The position numbers were made by a program, and so were the translations under genes. From contig NW_027480571.1 of assembly GCF_051401765.1 (NCBI RefSeq), positions 868,001 to 932,000 on the forward strand: a stretch of 64,000 nt of DNA. Reading direction: 5' to 3'. This DNA is from Calliopsis andreniformis. Taxonomy: Eukaryota > Arthropoda > Insecta > Hymenoptera > Andrenidae. Shown here in pieces: positions 1 to 12,170 of this stretch; the first letter of the stretch is position 1, and every line of letters starts with the position of its first letter. The notes under the pieces were generated by a model. It saw nothing but the letters and a program-made list of their open reading frames with translations, ran no database searches and had not been told where the DNA came from.

Positions 1-328
1 ATCTTCAATCCTCAATCCTCAATCCTCAATCCTCAATCCTCAATCCTCAATCTTCAAACCTCAATCTTCAATCCTCAATACTCAGTCTACAATCTTCAAT
101 CCTCAATCCTCAATCCTAAATCCTCATTCTTCAATCCTCAATCCTCAATCCTCAATCCTCAATTCTCAATCCTGAATTCTCAATCCTCAGACCTCAAACA
201 TCAATACTAAACCCTCTGTCCTCGTCCTCAATCCACAACCCTCAATCCTCGATCCTCAATATTCAATCATCAATATTCAATCTTCAATCCTCAATCCTCA
301 ATCCTCAACACTCAGTCCCCAATCCTCA
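1..328 (+). repeat. 328-bp local tandem duplication, copy 1
   Basis: Bases 1-307 match 329-635 at a constant offset of 328 bp, including the LM2 core at 188. I count about three substitutions between the copies: one near 175/503 (TT versus TC) and two in the word AAACATCAAT at about 194, which reads AAACACGAAT in copy 2. The match starts at the window edge, so the copy may extend further left. The period of 328 is not a multiple of 7 (328 = 46x7 + 6), so the unit carries at least one internal indel that is not a full heptamer. Confidence 0.85.
188..281 (+). repeat. LM2 landmark block (representative copy)
   Basis: LM2 is a degenerate block of about 94 bp that stands out from the heptamer background. 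In order it holds CAGACCTCAAACATCAATAC, then TAAACCCTCTGTCCTCGTCC, then CACAACCCTCAATCCTCGAT, then two copies of CAATATTCAATC about 14 bp apart. Copies with the TAAACCCTCTG form begin at 188, 516, 8121, 9028, 11610, 20621 and 21634, at the matching places in A2, B2 and C2, and at 38607, 39802, 54940 and 56149. A sister form with ATATTCAACCCTCAG occurs near 2080, 2750, 3640, 13775 and 16585. The function, if any, is unknown; it serves as a marker for aligning modules. Confidence 0.75.
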
Positions 329-635
329 ATCTTCAATCCTCAATCCTCAATCCTCAATCCTCAATCCTCAATCCTCAATCTTCAAACCTCAATCTTCAAT
401 CCTCAATACTCAGTCTACAATCTTCAATCCTCAATCCTCAATCCTAAATCCTCATTCTTCAATCCTCAATCCTCAATCCTCAATCCTCAATTCTCAATCC
501 TGAATCCTCAATCCTCAGACCTCAAACACGAATACTAAACCCTCTGTCCTCGTCCTCAATCCACAACCCTCAATCCTCGATCCTCAATATTCAATCATCA
601 ATATTCAATCTTCAATCCTCAATCCTCAATCCTCA
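329..635 (+). repeat. 328-bp local tandem duplication, copy 2
   Basis: Second copy of the block that begins at the window edge. The match breaks at 636, where copy 1 continues with CACTCAGTCC and copy 2 with TACTCAATCC. Its LM2 core is at 516. Confidence 0.85.
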
Positions 636-1016
636 ATCCTCAATACTCAATCCTCAATCCTCAACGTTCAATCCTCAATACCCAATCCTCAATCTTCAAT
701 CCTCAATCCTCAATCCTCAACACTCAGTCCCCAATCCTCAATCTTCAATCCTCAATCCTCAATCCTCAATCCTCAATCCTCAATCATCGTTCATCAATCC
801 TCAATACCCAATCCTGAATCTTCAATCCTCAATCCTCAATCCTCAATTCTCAACCCTCGATCCTCAGTCCTCAGTCCTCAAACCTCAATCCTCAGTCCTC
901 ACTCCTCAATCCACAATCCTCAATCCTCAATCTTCAATCCTCAATCCTCAATCCTCAATTCTCAACCCTCAATCCTCAGTCCTCAGTCCTCAGACCTCAA
1001 TTCTGAATCCTCAACC

Positions 1017-1188
1017 CTGCATCCTCAATCTTCAGCCCTCAGTCCTCAACAGTCTGTTGTCAATCCCCAATCCCCAATAGAATATCCTCAATTCACAGTT
1101 TTCAATAGTGAATACTCAATCTGCAATCTTCAAATCTCTATCCACAAACATCAATTCTCATCACTCAACCCTGAACGCTCTGTCCTCA
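1017..1188 (+). repeat. LM1 landmark block, full length (first copy)
   Basis: LM1 is a 172-bp block conserved across the window. It runs from [G/C]TGCATCCTCAATCTTCAG through ACAATCAGTTGTCAATCC, CCCCAATAGAATATCC, TTCACAGTTTTCAATAC and ATCTCTATCCACAAACATC to CCCTGAACGCTCTGTCCTCA. Split into sevens it is about 24 strongly diverged heptamers that keep the 7-bp register, so it is old array sequence frozen and spread as a block, not an insertion. This copy is marked by ACAGTCTGTTGTC and by CAATAGTGAATAC in the middle. Confidence 0.85.
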
Positions 1189-2935
1189 ATGTTCAATCCT
1201 CAATCCTCAATTCTCAATCTTCAATCCTCAATACTGAATCTTCAATCCTCTATCCTCAATCCTCAATCCTCACTCCTCAATCCACAATCCTCAATCCTCA
1301 ATCTTCAATCCTCAATCCTCATTCTGCAATCCTCAATACTCAATCCTCAATCTTCAATCCTCAATCCTCAATCCTCAATCCTCAATCCTCAATCCTCAAT
1401 CCTCAATCCTCATTCTTCAATCCTCAATACCCAATCCTCAATCTTCAATCCTCAATCCTCAATCCTCAATTCTCGATCCTCAATCCTCAATCCTCAGTCC
1501 TCAGTCCTGAAACTTCAATCCTCAACCGTCAGCCCTCATCCTCAATCCTCGATCCTCAATACTCAATCCTCAACCTTCAATCCTCAATACTCAATCTTCA
1601 ATAATCAATCCTCAATTCTCAATCCTCAATGCTCAATCCTCAATTGTCAATACTCAATCCCCAATCCTCACTCTTCAATCCTCAATCCTCAATCCTCAAC
1701 GCTCAATCCTCAATCCTCAATCCTCAATCCTCAATCGTCAGTCTTCAATCCTCAATACTCAATCTTCAATCCTCAATCCTCAATCCTCAATCCTCAAACC
1801 TCAATCTTCAATCCTCAATACTCAGTCTACAATCTTCAATCCTCAATCCTCAATCCTAGGTCCTCATTCTTCAATCCTCAATACCCAATCCTCAATCTTC
1901 AGTCCTCAATCCTCAATCCTCAATTCTCAATCCTCAAACCTCAATCCTCAGACCACAAACATCAATGTTCAACCCTCAGTCCTCGTCCTCAATCCACAAG
2001 CATCAATCCTCAACCTCAATCTTAAATCATCAATACTCAATCTTCAATCCTCAATCCTCAATCCTCAATCCTCAGACCTCAAACATCAATATTCAACCCT
2101 CAGTCCTCGTCCTCAATCCACAACCCTCAATCCTCAATTCTCAATCCTCAATCCTGAATTTTCAACCCTCAATACTCAATCTTCAATCCTCAATCCTCAA
2201 TCCTCAATCTTCAATCTTCAATCCTCAATACTCAATCTTCTATCCTCAATCCTCAACACTCAATCCTCAATCCTCATTCTTCAATCCTCAACACCCAATC
2301 CTCAATCTTCAATCCTCAATCCTCAATCCTCAATCCTCAATTCTCAATCCTCAATCCTCAATCCTCAGACCTCAAACATCAATACTAAACCCTCAGTCCT
2401 CGTCCTCAATCCACAACCCTCAATCCTCGATCCTCAATCTTCAATCATCAATATTCAATCTTCAATCCTCAATCATCAATCCTCAACACTCAATCCTCAA
2501 TACTCAATGTTCAATCCTCAATACCCAATCCTCAATCTTCAATCCTCAATCCTCAATCCTCAACACTCAGTCCCCAATCCTCAATCTTCAATCCTCAATC
2601 CTCAATCCACAACTCTCAATCCTCAATCTTCAATCCTCAATACTCAATCTTCAATTCTAAATCCTCAATCCTCGGTCCTCAATCCTCAATCGTCAATCAT
2701 CAATACTCAATCTTCAATCCTCAATCCTCAATCCTCAATCCTCAGACCTCAAACATCAATATTCAACCCTCAGTCCTCGTCCTCAATCCACAACACTGAA
2801 TCCTCAATTCTCAATCCTCAATCCTCAATTTTCAACCCTCAATACTCAATCTTCAATCCTCAATCCTCAATCCTCAATTCTCAACCCTCGACCCTCAGTC
2901 CTCAGTCCTCAAACCTCAATTCTGAATCCTCAATC

Positions 2936-3107
2936 GTGCATCCTCAATCATCAGCCCTCAGTCCTCAACAATCAGTTGTCAATCCTCAATCCCCAATAGA
3001 ATATCCTCAATTCACAGTTTTCAATACTCTATACTCAATCTGCAATCTTCAAATCTCTATCCACAGACATCAACTCTCATCACTCAACACTGAACGCTCA
3101 GTCCTCA
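2936..3107 (+). repeat. LM1, full length
   Basis: This copy carries ATCATCAGCCC, CAATACTCTATACTC, CCACAGACATCAACTC and CAACACTGAACGCTC. The ATCATCAG, CTCTATACTC and AACACTGAACG variants are shared with the copy at 15898 (and its duplicates at 30649 and 44084). This ties 2.9 kb to 15.9 kb as diverged paralogues. Confidence 0.85.
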
Positions 3108-3870
3108 ATGTTCAATCCTCAATCCTCAATTCCCAATCTTCAATCCTCAATACTGAATATTCAATCCTCAATCCTCAATCCTCAATCCTCAATCCTCAAT
3201 CCTCAATCCTCAATCCTCAATCCTCAGTAATCAATTCTCAATCTTCAATACTCAATCGTCAATCGTCAGTCCTCAATCCTCAATCCTCAATTCTCGTTCC
3301 TGAAACCTCAATCCTCAACCCTCAGTCCTCATCCTCAATTCTCATTTCTCAATCCTCAATCCTCAATCCTCAATCTTCAATCCTCAATAATCAATCTCCA
3401 ATCCTAGATCCTCAATCCCCAATCCTCAATCCTTAATCCTCAATCTTCAATCCTCAATCCCCAGTCCTCAATCTTCAATCCTCATGCTCAATCCTCAATC
3501 CTCAATCCTCAGTCCTCAATCCTCAATCCTCAATCCTCAAGCCTCATTCTTCATTCCTTAATACCCAATCCTCAATCTTCAATCCTCAATCCTCAATCCT
3601 CAATTCTCAATCCTCAATCCTCAATCCTCAGACCTCAAACATCAATATTCAACCCTCAGTCCTCGTCCTCAATCCGCAACCCTCAATCCTCAATCCCCAA
3701 TCCTCAATCTTCAATCCTCAATCCTCAGTTCTCAAAACTCAATCCTCAATCCTCAATGTTCAATCCTCAATACCCAATCCTCAATCTTCAGTCCTCAATC
3801 CTCAATCCTCAGTCCTCAATCCTCAATCCTCAATCCTCAGTCCTCAAACCTCAATTCTGAATCCTCAATC

Positions 3871-4026
3871 CTGAATCCTCAATCTTCAGCCCTCAGTCCT
3901 CAACAATCAGTTGTCAATCCTCAATCCTCAATATAATATCCTCAATTCACAGGTCTCAATACTCAATACTCAACCTGCAATCTTCAAACCTCTATCCACA
4001 AACATCAATTTTCATCACTCAACCCA
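3871..4026 (+). repeat. LM1, short form (type b)
   Basis: Type b reads CAATATAATATCCTC in place of CAATAGAATATCCTC, has CACAGGTCTCAATAC in the middle, and leaves the block early at TCATCACTCAACCC followed by ACAACACTCAG. Similar short copies lie at 14004, 16817 and 18735. Confidence 0.8.
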
Positions 4027-4325
4027 CAACACTCAGTCCCCAATCCTCAATCTTCAATCCTCAATCCTCAATCCGCAATTCTCAATCCTCAATCTTCAAT
4101 CCTCAATCCTCAATCCTCGGTCCTCAATCCTCAATCATCAATCTCCAATCCTGAATACTCAACCTTCAATCCTGAATCGTCAATCCTCAATCCTCAATCC
4201 TCAATCCTCATTCTTCAATCCTCAATACCCAATCCACAATCTTCAATCCTCAATCCTCAATCCTCAATTCTCAACCCTCAATCCTCAGTCCTCAGTCCTC
4301 AAACCTCAATTCTGAATCATCAAAC

Positions 4326-4497
4326 CTGCATCCTCAACCTTCAGCCCTCAGTCCTCAACAATCTGTTGTCAATCCCCAATCCCCAATAGAATATCCTCAA
4401 TTCACAGTTTTCAATACTCAATACTCAATCTGCAATCTTCAAAACTCTATCCACAAACATCAATTCTCATCAGTCAACCCTGAACGCTCTGTCCTCA
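4326..4497 (+). repeat. LM1, full length
   Basis: This copy carries AATCTGTTGTCAATCCCCAA, CTTCAAAACTCTATCC and CATCAGTCAACCC. It is the counterpart of the copy at 17272 (offset 12,946) and close to the one at 11999 (offset 7,673). Confidence 0.85.
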
Positions 4498-5470
4498 ATG
4501 TTCAATCCTCAGTCCTCAATTCTCAATCTTCAATCCTCAATACTGAATCCTCAATCATCAATCTTAAAACCTCAATACTCAATCTTCAATCCTCAATCCT
4601 CAATCCTCAATCCTCAATCCTCAATCCTCAATCTTCAATCCTCAATACTCAATCTTCAATCCTCAATCCTCAATCCTCAATCCTCAATCGTCATTCTTCA
4701 ATCCTCAACACTCAATCCTCAATCTTCAATCCTCAATCCTAAGTCCTCAATTCTCAATGCTCAATCCTCAATCCTCAGACCTCAAACATCAATACTCAAC
4801 CCTCAGTCGTCGTACTCAATTCTCAATCCTCAATCCTCAATACTCAACATTCAATCCTCAATAATCAATCTCCAATCCTAGATCCTCAATCCCCAATCCT
4901 CAATCCTTAATCCGCAATATTCAATCCTCAATCCCCAGTCCTCAATCTTAAATCCTCAATGCTCAATCATCAATCCTCAATCCTCAGTCCTCAATCCTGA
5001 ATCCTCAATCCTCAAACATCAATACTAAACCCTCAGTACCCGTCCTCAATCCACAACACTCAATCCTCGATCCTCAATCTTCAATCATCAATATTCAATC
5101 TTCAATCCTCAATCCTCAATCCTCAATAGTCAATCCTCAATCCTCAATGTTCAATCCTCAATACCCAATCCTCAACCTTCAATCCTCAATCCTCAATCCA
5201 CAATCCACAATCCTCAATCTTCAATCCTCAATACTCAATCTTCAATTCTAAATCCTCAATCCTCGGTCCTCAATCCTCAATCGTCAATCTCCAATCCTGA
5301 ATACTCAACCTTCAATCCTCAATCCTCTATCCTCAATCCTCAATCCTCAATGCTCATTCTGCAATCCTCAATACACAATCCTCTAACTTCAATCCTCAAT
5401 CCTCAATCCTCATTCTCAACACTCGATCCTCAGTCCTCAGTCCTCAAACCTCAATTCTGAATCCTCAATC

Positions 5471-5642
5471 CTGCATCCTCAATCTTCAGCCCTCAGTCCT
5501 CAACAATCAGTTGTCAATCCTCAATCCCCAATAGAATATCCTCAATTTACAGTTTTCAATCCTCAATACTCAATCTGCAATCTTCAAATCTCTATCCACA
5601 AACAGCAATTCGCATCACTCAACCCTGAACGCTCAGTCCTCA
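5471..5642 (+). repeat. LM1, full length
   Basis: This copy is marked by CTCAATTTACAGTTTTC and by ACAGCAATTCGCATCACTC, a private variant shared only with 13151 and the duplicates of that copy. Confidence 0.85.
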
Positions 5643-5877
5643 ATGTTCAATCCTCAATCCTCAATTCTCAATATTCAATCCTCAATACTGAATCTTCAAT
5701 CCTCAATCCTCAATCCTCAATCCTCAATCCTCAATCCTCAACCTTCAATCCTCAATAATCAATCTCCAATCCTAGATCCTCAATCCCCAATCCTCAATCC
5801 TTAATACTCAATCTTCAATCCTCAATCCCCAGTCCTCTATCTTCAATCCCCAATGCTCAATCCTTAATCCTAAATCC

Positions 5878-6023
5878 ACAATCTTCAGCCCTCAGTCCTC
5901 AACAATCAGTTGTCAATCCTCAATCCTCAATAGAATATCCTCAATTCACAGGTCTCAATACTCAATACTCAGCCTGAAATCTTCAAATCTCTATCCACAA
6001 ACATCAATTCTCATCACTCAACC
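5878..6023 (+). repeat. LM1, short form with AGAATATCC
   Basis: This copy enters the block late, at CCACAATCTTCAGCCC, has CACAGGTCTCAATAC and the unusual CAGCCTGAAATCTTC, and leaves at TCAACCCTCAACACTCAG. Its partner is at 13558 at offset 7,680. Confidence 0.8.
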
Positions 6024-6589
6024 CTCAACACTCAGTCCCCAATCGTCAATCTTAAATCCTCAATCCTCTATCCTCAATCCTCAATCCTCAATCCTCAATC
6101 CTCAGTCCTCAAACCTCAATCCTCAATCCTCAATCCTCATTCTTCAATCCTCAATACCCAATCCTCAATCTTCAATCCTCAACCCTCAATCCTCAATTCT
6201 CAATCCTCAACCCTCAGTCCTCAGTCCTCAAACTTCAATCCTCAACCCTCAGCCCTCATCCTCAATCCTCGATCCTCAATACTCAATCCTCAACCTTCAA
6301 TCCTCAATACTCAATCTTCAATAATCAATCCTCAATTCTCAATCCTCAATGCTCAATCCTCAATCGTCAATACTCAATCCCCAATCCTCAATCTTCAATC
6401 CTCAATCCTCAATCCTCAACACTCAGTCCCCAATCCTCAATCTTCAATCCTCAATCCTCAATCCTCAATCCTCGTTCTTCAATCCTCAATACCCAATCCT
6501 CAATCTTCAATCCTCAATCCTCAATCCTCAATTCTCAACCCTCGATCCTCAGTCCTCAGTCCTCAAACCTCAATTCTGAATCCTCAATC

Positions 6590-6761
6590 GTGCATCCTCA
6601 ATCTTCAGCCCTCAGTCCTCAACAATCTGTTGTCAATCCCCAATCCCCAATAGAATATCCCCAATTCACAGTTTTCAATACTCAATACTCAATCTGCAAT
6701 CTTCAAAACTCTATCCACAAACATCAATTCTCATCACTCAACCCTGAACGCTCTGTCCTCA
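6590..6761 (+). repeat. LM1, full length
   Basis: This copy is marked by CCCCAATTCACAG and by an ending of GTCCTCAGTG where most copies have GTCCTCAATG. The next LM1 to the right is 5.4 kb away (11999), the longest LM1-free interval in the window. Confidence 0.85.
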
Positions 6762-9700
6762 GTGTTCAATCCTCAATCCTCAATTCTCAACCTTCAATCC
6801 TCAATACTGAATCCTCAATCCTCAATCTTAAAACCTCAATACTCAATCTTCAATCATCAATCCTCAATCCTCAATCCTCAATCCTCAATCCTCAATCCTC
6901 AATCTTCAATCCTCAATACTCAATCTTCAATCCTCAATCCTCAATCCTCAATCCTCAATCGTCATCCTTCAATCCTCAACACCCAATTCTCAATCTTCAA
7001 TCCTCAATCCTCAGTCCTCAATTCTCAATGCTCAATCGTCAATCCTCAGACCTCAAACATCAATACTCAACCCTCAGTCGTCGTACTCAATTCTCAATCC
7101 TCAATCCTCAATCCTCAATACTCAACCTTCAATCCTCAATAATCAATCTCCAATCCTAGATCCTCAATCCCCAATCCTCAATCCTTAATCCTCAATATTC
7201 AATCCTCAATCCCCAGTCCTCAATCTTAAATCCTCAATGCTCAATCATCAATCCTCAATCCTCAGTCCTCAATCCTGAATCCTCAATCCTCAAACATCAA
7301 TACTAAACCCTCAGTACCCGTCCTCAATCCACAACACTCAATCCTCGATCCTCAATCTTCAATCATCAATATTCAATCTTCAATCCTCAATCCTCAATCC
7401 TCAATACTCAATCCTCAATCCTCAATGTTCAATCCTCAATACCCAATCCTCAATCTTCAATCCTCAATCCTCAATCCACAATCCTCCATCCTCAATCTTC
7501 AATCCTCAATATTCAATCTTCAATTCTAAATCCTCAATGCTCGGTCCTCAATCCTCAATCGTCAATCTCCAATCCTGAATACTCAACCTTCAATCCTCAA
7601 TCCTCAATCCTCAATCCTCAATCCTCAATCCTCAATGCTCATTCTGCAATCCTAGATCCTCAATCCCCAATCCTCAATCCGTAATCCTCAATCTTCAATC
7701 CTCAATCCCCAGTCCTCAATCTTCAATCCTCATGCTCAATCCTCAATCCTCAATCCTCAGTCCTCAATCCTCAATCCTCAATCCTCAAACCTCATTCTTC
7801 ATTCCTCAATACCCAATCCTCAATCTTCAATCCTCAATCCTCAATCCTCAATTCTCAACCCTCAATCCTCAATCCTCAGACCTCAAACATCAATATTCAA
7901 CCCTCAGTCCTCGTCCTCAATCCGCAACCCTCAATCCTCAATCCCCAATCCTCAATCTTCAATCCTCAATCCCCAGTCCTCTATCTTCAATCCTCAATGC
8001 TCAATCCTCAACCTTCAATCCTCAATACTCAATCTTCAATAATCAATCCTGAATTCTCAATCCTCAATGCTCAATCCTCAATCCTCAATCCTCAATTCTC
8101 AATCCTGAATCCTCAATCCTCAGACCTCAAACATCAATACTAAACCCTCTGTCCTCGTCCTCAATCCACAACCCTCAATCCTCGATCCTCAATATTCAAT
8201 CATCAATATTCAATCTTCAATCATCAACCCTCAATCCTCAATTCTCAATCCTCAACCCTCAGTCCTCAGTCCTCAAACTTCAATTCTCAACCCTCAGCCC
8301 TCATCCTCAATCCTCAATCCTCAATACTCAATCCTCAACCTTCAATCCTCAATACTCAATCTTCAATAATCAATCCTCAATTCTCAATCCTCAATGCTCA
8401 ATCCTCAATCGTCAATACTCAATCCCCAATCCTCAATCTTCAATCCTCAATCCTCAATCCTCAACCCTCAATCCTCAATCCTCAATCCTGAATCCTCAAT
8501 CCTCAATCCTCAATCGTCAGTCTTCAATCCTCAATACTCAATCTTCAATCCTCAATCCTCAATCCTCAATCCTCAATCCTCAAACCTCAATCTTGAATCC
8601 TCAATACTCAGTCTACAACCTTCAATCCTCAATCCTCATTCCTAAATCCTCATTCTTCAATCCTCAATACCCAATCCTCAATCTTCAATCCTCAATCCTC
8701 AATCCTCAATTCTCAATCCTCAATCCTCAATCCTCAGACCACAAACATCAATATTCAACCCTCAGTCCTCGTCCTCAATCCACAAACCTCAATCCTCAAT
8801 CCTCAATCTTCAATCATCAATACTCAATCGTCAATCCTCAATCTTCAATCCTCAATCCTCAATCCTCAATCCTCAATCTTCAATCCTCAATACTCAATCT
8901 TCTATCCTCAATCCTCAATCCTCAATGCTCAATCCTCATTCTTCAATCCTCAACACCCAATCCTCAATCTTCAGTCCTCAATCCTCAATCCTCAATCCTC
9001 AATTCTCAATCCTGAATCCTCAATCCTCAGACCTCAAACATCAATACTAAACCCTCTGTCCTCGTCCTCAATCCACAACCCTCAATCCTCGATCCTCAAT
9101 ATTCAATCATCAATATTCAATCTTCAATCCTCAATCCTCAATCCTCAATACTCAATCCTCAATCCTCAATGTTCAATCCTCATTACCCAATCCTCAATCT
9201 TCAATCCTTAATCCTCAATCCTCAACACTCAGTCCCCAATCTTCAATCTTCAATCCTCAATCCTCAATCCTCAATCCTCAATCCTCAATCCTCGTTCTTC
9301 AATCCTCAATACCCAATCCTCAATCTTCAATCCTCAATCCTCAATCCTCAATTCCCAATCCTCAATCCTCAGTCCTCAGTCCTCAAACTTCAATCCTCAA
9401 CCCTCAGCCCTCATCCTCAATCCTCAATCCTCAATACTCAATCGTCAATACTCAATCCCCAATTCTCAATCTTCAATCCTCAATCCTCAATCCTAAATCC
9501 TCATTCTTCAATCCTCAATCCTCAATCCTCAATCCTCAATCTTCAATCCTCAATATTCAATCTTCTGTCCTCAATCCTCAATCCTCAATCCTCACTCCTC
9601 AATCCTCAACCTTCAATCCTCAATACTCAATCTTCAATAATCAATCCTCAATCCTCAATGCTCAATCCTCAATCGTCAATACTCAATCCCCAATCCTCAC

Positions 9701-11998
9701 TCTTCAATCCTCAATCCTCAATCCTCAACCCTCAATCCTCAATCCTCAATCCTCAATCCTCAATCGTCAGTCTTCAATCCTCAATACTCAATCTTCAATC
9801 CTCAATCCTCAATCCTCAATCCTCAAATCTCAATCTTCAATCCTCAATACTCAGTCTACAATCTTCAATCCTCAATCCTCAATCCTAGGTCCTCATTCTT
9901 CAATCCTCAATACCCAATCCTCAATCTTCAGTCCTCAATCCTCAATCCTCAATTCTCAATCCTCAATCCTCAATCCTCAGACCACAAACATCAATATTCA
10001 ACCCTCAGTCCTCGTCCTCAATCCACAAGCATCAATCCTCAACCTCAATCTTCAATCATCAATACTCAATCTCCAATCCTCAATCCTAAATCCTCAATCC
10101 TCAGTCCTCAGACCTCAAACATCAATATTCAACCCTCAGTCCTCGTCCTCAATCCACAACCCTCAATCCTCAATTCTCAATCCTCAATCCTCAATTTTCA
10201 ACCCTCAATACTCAATCTTCAATCCTCAATCCTCAATCCTCAATCTTCAATCTTCAATCCTCAATACTCAATCTTCTATCCTCAATCCTCAACACTCAAT
10301 CCTCAATCCTCATTCTTCAATCCTCAACACCCAATCCTCAATCTTCAATCCTCAATCCTCAATCCTCAATCCTCAATTCTCAATCCTCAATCCTCAATCC
10401 TCAGACCTCAAACATCAATACTAAACCCTCAGTCCTCGTCCTCAATCCACAACCCTCAATCCTCGATCCTCAATCTACAATCATCAATATTCAATCTTCA
10501 ATCCTCAATCATCAATCCTCAATACTCAATCCTCAATACTCAATGTTCAATCCTCAATACCCAATCCTCAATCTTCAATCCTCAATCCTCAATCCTCAAC
10601 ACTCAGTCCCCAATCCTCAATCTTCAATCCTCAATCCTCAATCCACAATCCTCAATCCTCAATCTTCAATCCTCAATACTCAATCTTCAATTCTAAATCC
10701 TCAATCCTCGGTCCTCAATCCTCAATCGTCAATCATCAATACTCAACCTTCAATCCTCAATCCTCAATCCTCAATCCTCAGACCTCAAACATCAATATTC
10801 AACCCTCAGTCCTCGTCCTCAATCCACAACACTGAATCCTCAATTCTCAATCCTCAATCCTCAATTTTCAACCCTCAATACTCAATCCTCAATCTTCAAT
10901 CCTCAATCCTCAATCCTCAATCCTCAATCGTCAATCCTCAATCCTCAATCCTCATTCTTCAATCCTCAATACCCAATCCTCAATCTTCAATCCTCAATCC
11001 TCAATCCTCAATTCTCAATCCTCAATCCTCAGTCCTCAGTCCTCAAACTTCAATCCTCAACCCTCAGCCCTCATCCTCAATCCTCAATCCTCAATACTCA
11101 ATCCTCAACCTTCAATCCTCAATACTCAATCTTCAATAATCAATCCTCAATTCTCAATCCTCAATGCTCAATACTCAATCGTCAATACTCAATCCCCAAT
11201 TCTCAATCTTCAATCCTCAAACCTCAATCCTCAACCCTCAATCCTCAATCCTCAATCCTCAATCCTCAATCGTCAGTCTTCAATCCTCAATACTCAATCT
11301 TCAATCCTCAGTCCTCAATCCTCAATCCTCAATCCTCAATCCTCAATCCTCAAACCTCAATCTTCAATCCTCAATACTCAGTCTACAATCTTCAATCCTC
11401 AATCCTCAATCCTAAATCCTCATTCTTCAATCCTCAATCCTCAATCCTCAATCCACAATCTTCAATCCTCAATACTCAATCTTCTATCCTCAATCCTCAA
11501 TCCTCAATCCTCAATCCTCATTCTTCAATCCTCAACACCCAATCCTCAATCTTCAGTCCTCAATCCTCAATCCTCAATCCTCAATTCTCAATCCTGAATC
11601 CTCAATCCTCAGACCTCAAACATCAATACTAAACCCTCTGTCCTCGTCCTCAATCCACAAACCTCAATCCTCGATCCTCAATATTCAATCATAAATATTC
11701 AATCTTCAATCCTCAAACCTCAATCCTCAATACTCAATCCTCAATCCTCAATGTTCAATCCTCAATACCCAATCCTCAATCTTCAATCCTCAATCCTCAA
11801 TCCTCAACACTCAGTCCCCAATCCTCAATCTTCAATCCTCAATCCTCAATCCTCAATCCTCAATCCTCAATCCTCAATCCTCGTTCTTCAATCCTCAATA
11901 CCCAATCCTCAATCTTCAATCCTCAATCCTCAATCCTCAATTCTCAACCCTCGATCCTCAGGCCTCAGTCCTCAAACCTCAATTCTGAATCCTCAATC

Positions 11999-12170
11999 GT
12001 GCATGCTCAATCTTCAGCCCTCAGTCCTCAACAATCAGTTGTCAATCCTCAATCCCCAATAGAAGATCCTCAATTCACAGTTTTCAATACTCAATACTCA
12101 ATCTGCAATCTTCAAAACTCTATCCACAAACATCAATTCTCATCAGTCAACCCTGAACGCTCTGTCCTCA
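11999..12170 (+). repeat. LM1, full length
   Basis: This copy is marked by GTGCATGCTCAATC, ATAGAAGATCCTC, CTTCAAAACTC and CATCAGTCAACC. Duplicates are at 26749 and 40184. Confidence 0.85.

Larger units (their letters stand above)
4326..6067 (+). repeat. Older module, left copy (partner about 12.0-13.75 kb)
   Basis: This module aligns with about 11999-13747 at offset 7,673 up to about 4815 and at 7,680 afterwards. The step is one extra TCTCAAT heptamer in the right copy near 12500. The copies share rare words such as CAGTACCCG (5034 and 12714) and ACAGCAATTCGCATCACTC (about 5600 and 13280). They differ by scattered substitutions, for example CTTCAGCCC versus CTTCAGCAC. The alignment ends near 6067/13747, where the right copy jumps into LM2-type sequence. 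Confidence 0.8.
1..8314 (+). repeat. Left segment: diverged higher-order modules outside the recent duplications
   Basis: This stretch lies left of the 14.75-kb duplication and has no near-perfect copy in the window. It is built from the same modules as the rest. Positions about 2.9-5.6 kb align with about 15.9-18.5 kb at offsets 12,962, 12,948, 12,946 and 12,953. Positions about 4.33-6.07 kb also align with about 12.0-13.75 kb at offsets 7,673 then 7,680. In the lines I compared these alignments differ by a few percent or less, mainly single substitutions and whole 7-bp units. It contains seven LM1 blocks. No gene is visible. Confidence 0.85.

Noticed and set aside
207..216. Plant-type telomere word (TAAACCCT) in LM2
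   Set aside because: Only single copies occur, inside LM2 and in CCTAAACCCTC words. There is no run of telomeric repeats anywhere.
1017..1188. LM1 as an inserted transposon or tRNA-derived short element
   Set aside because: LM1 keeps the 7-bp register, has no terminal repeats, target duplications, poly-A or internal promoter boxes that I can see, and grades into the array.
2009..2030. Possible rho-independent-type terminators or hairpins in AT-rich variant spots
   Set aside because: The plus strand is almost free of G, so stable stem pairing is not possible over most of the array. Only short AATATT or GAATATTC palindromes occur.
6590..7159. Recurrent open frames starting GTG CAT CCT, residues MHPQSSALSPQQ, as a gene family
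   Set aside because: The start is a GTG inside LM1 at a fixed position. The similarity is the LM1 DNA block itself. Lengths vary widely by random stops, and some copies have CTG or other bases in place of GTG.
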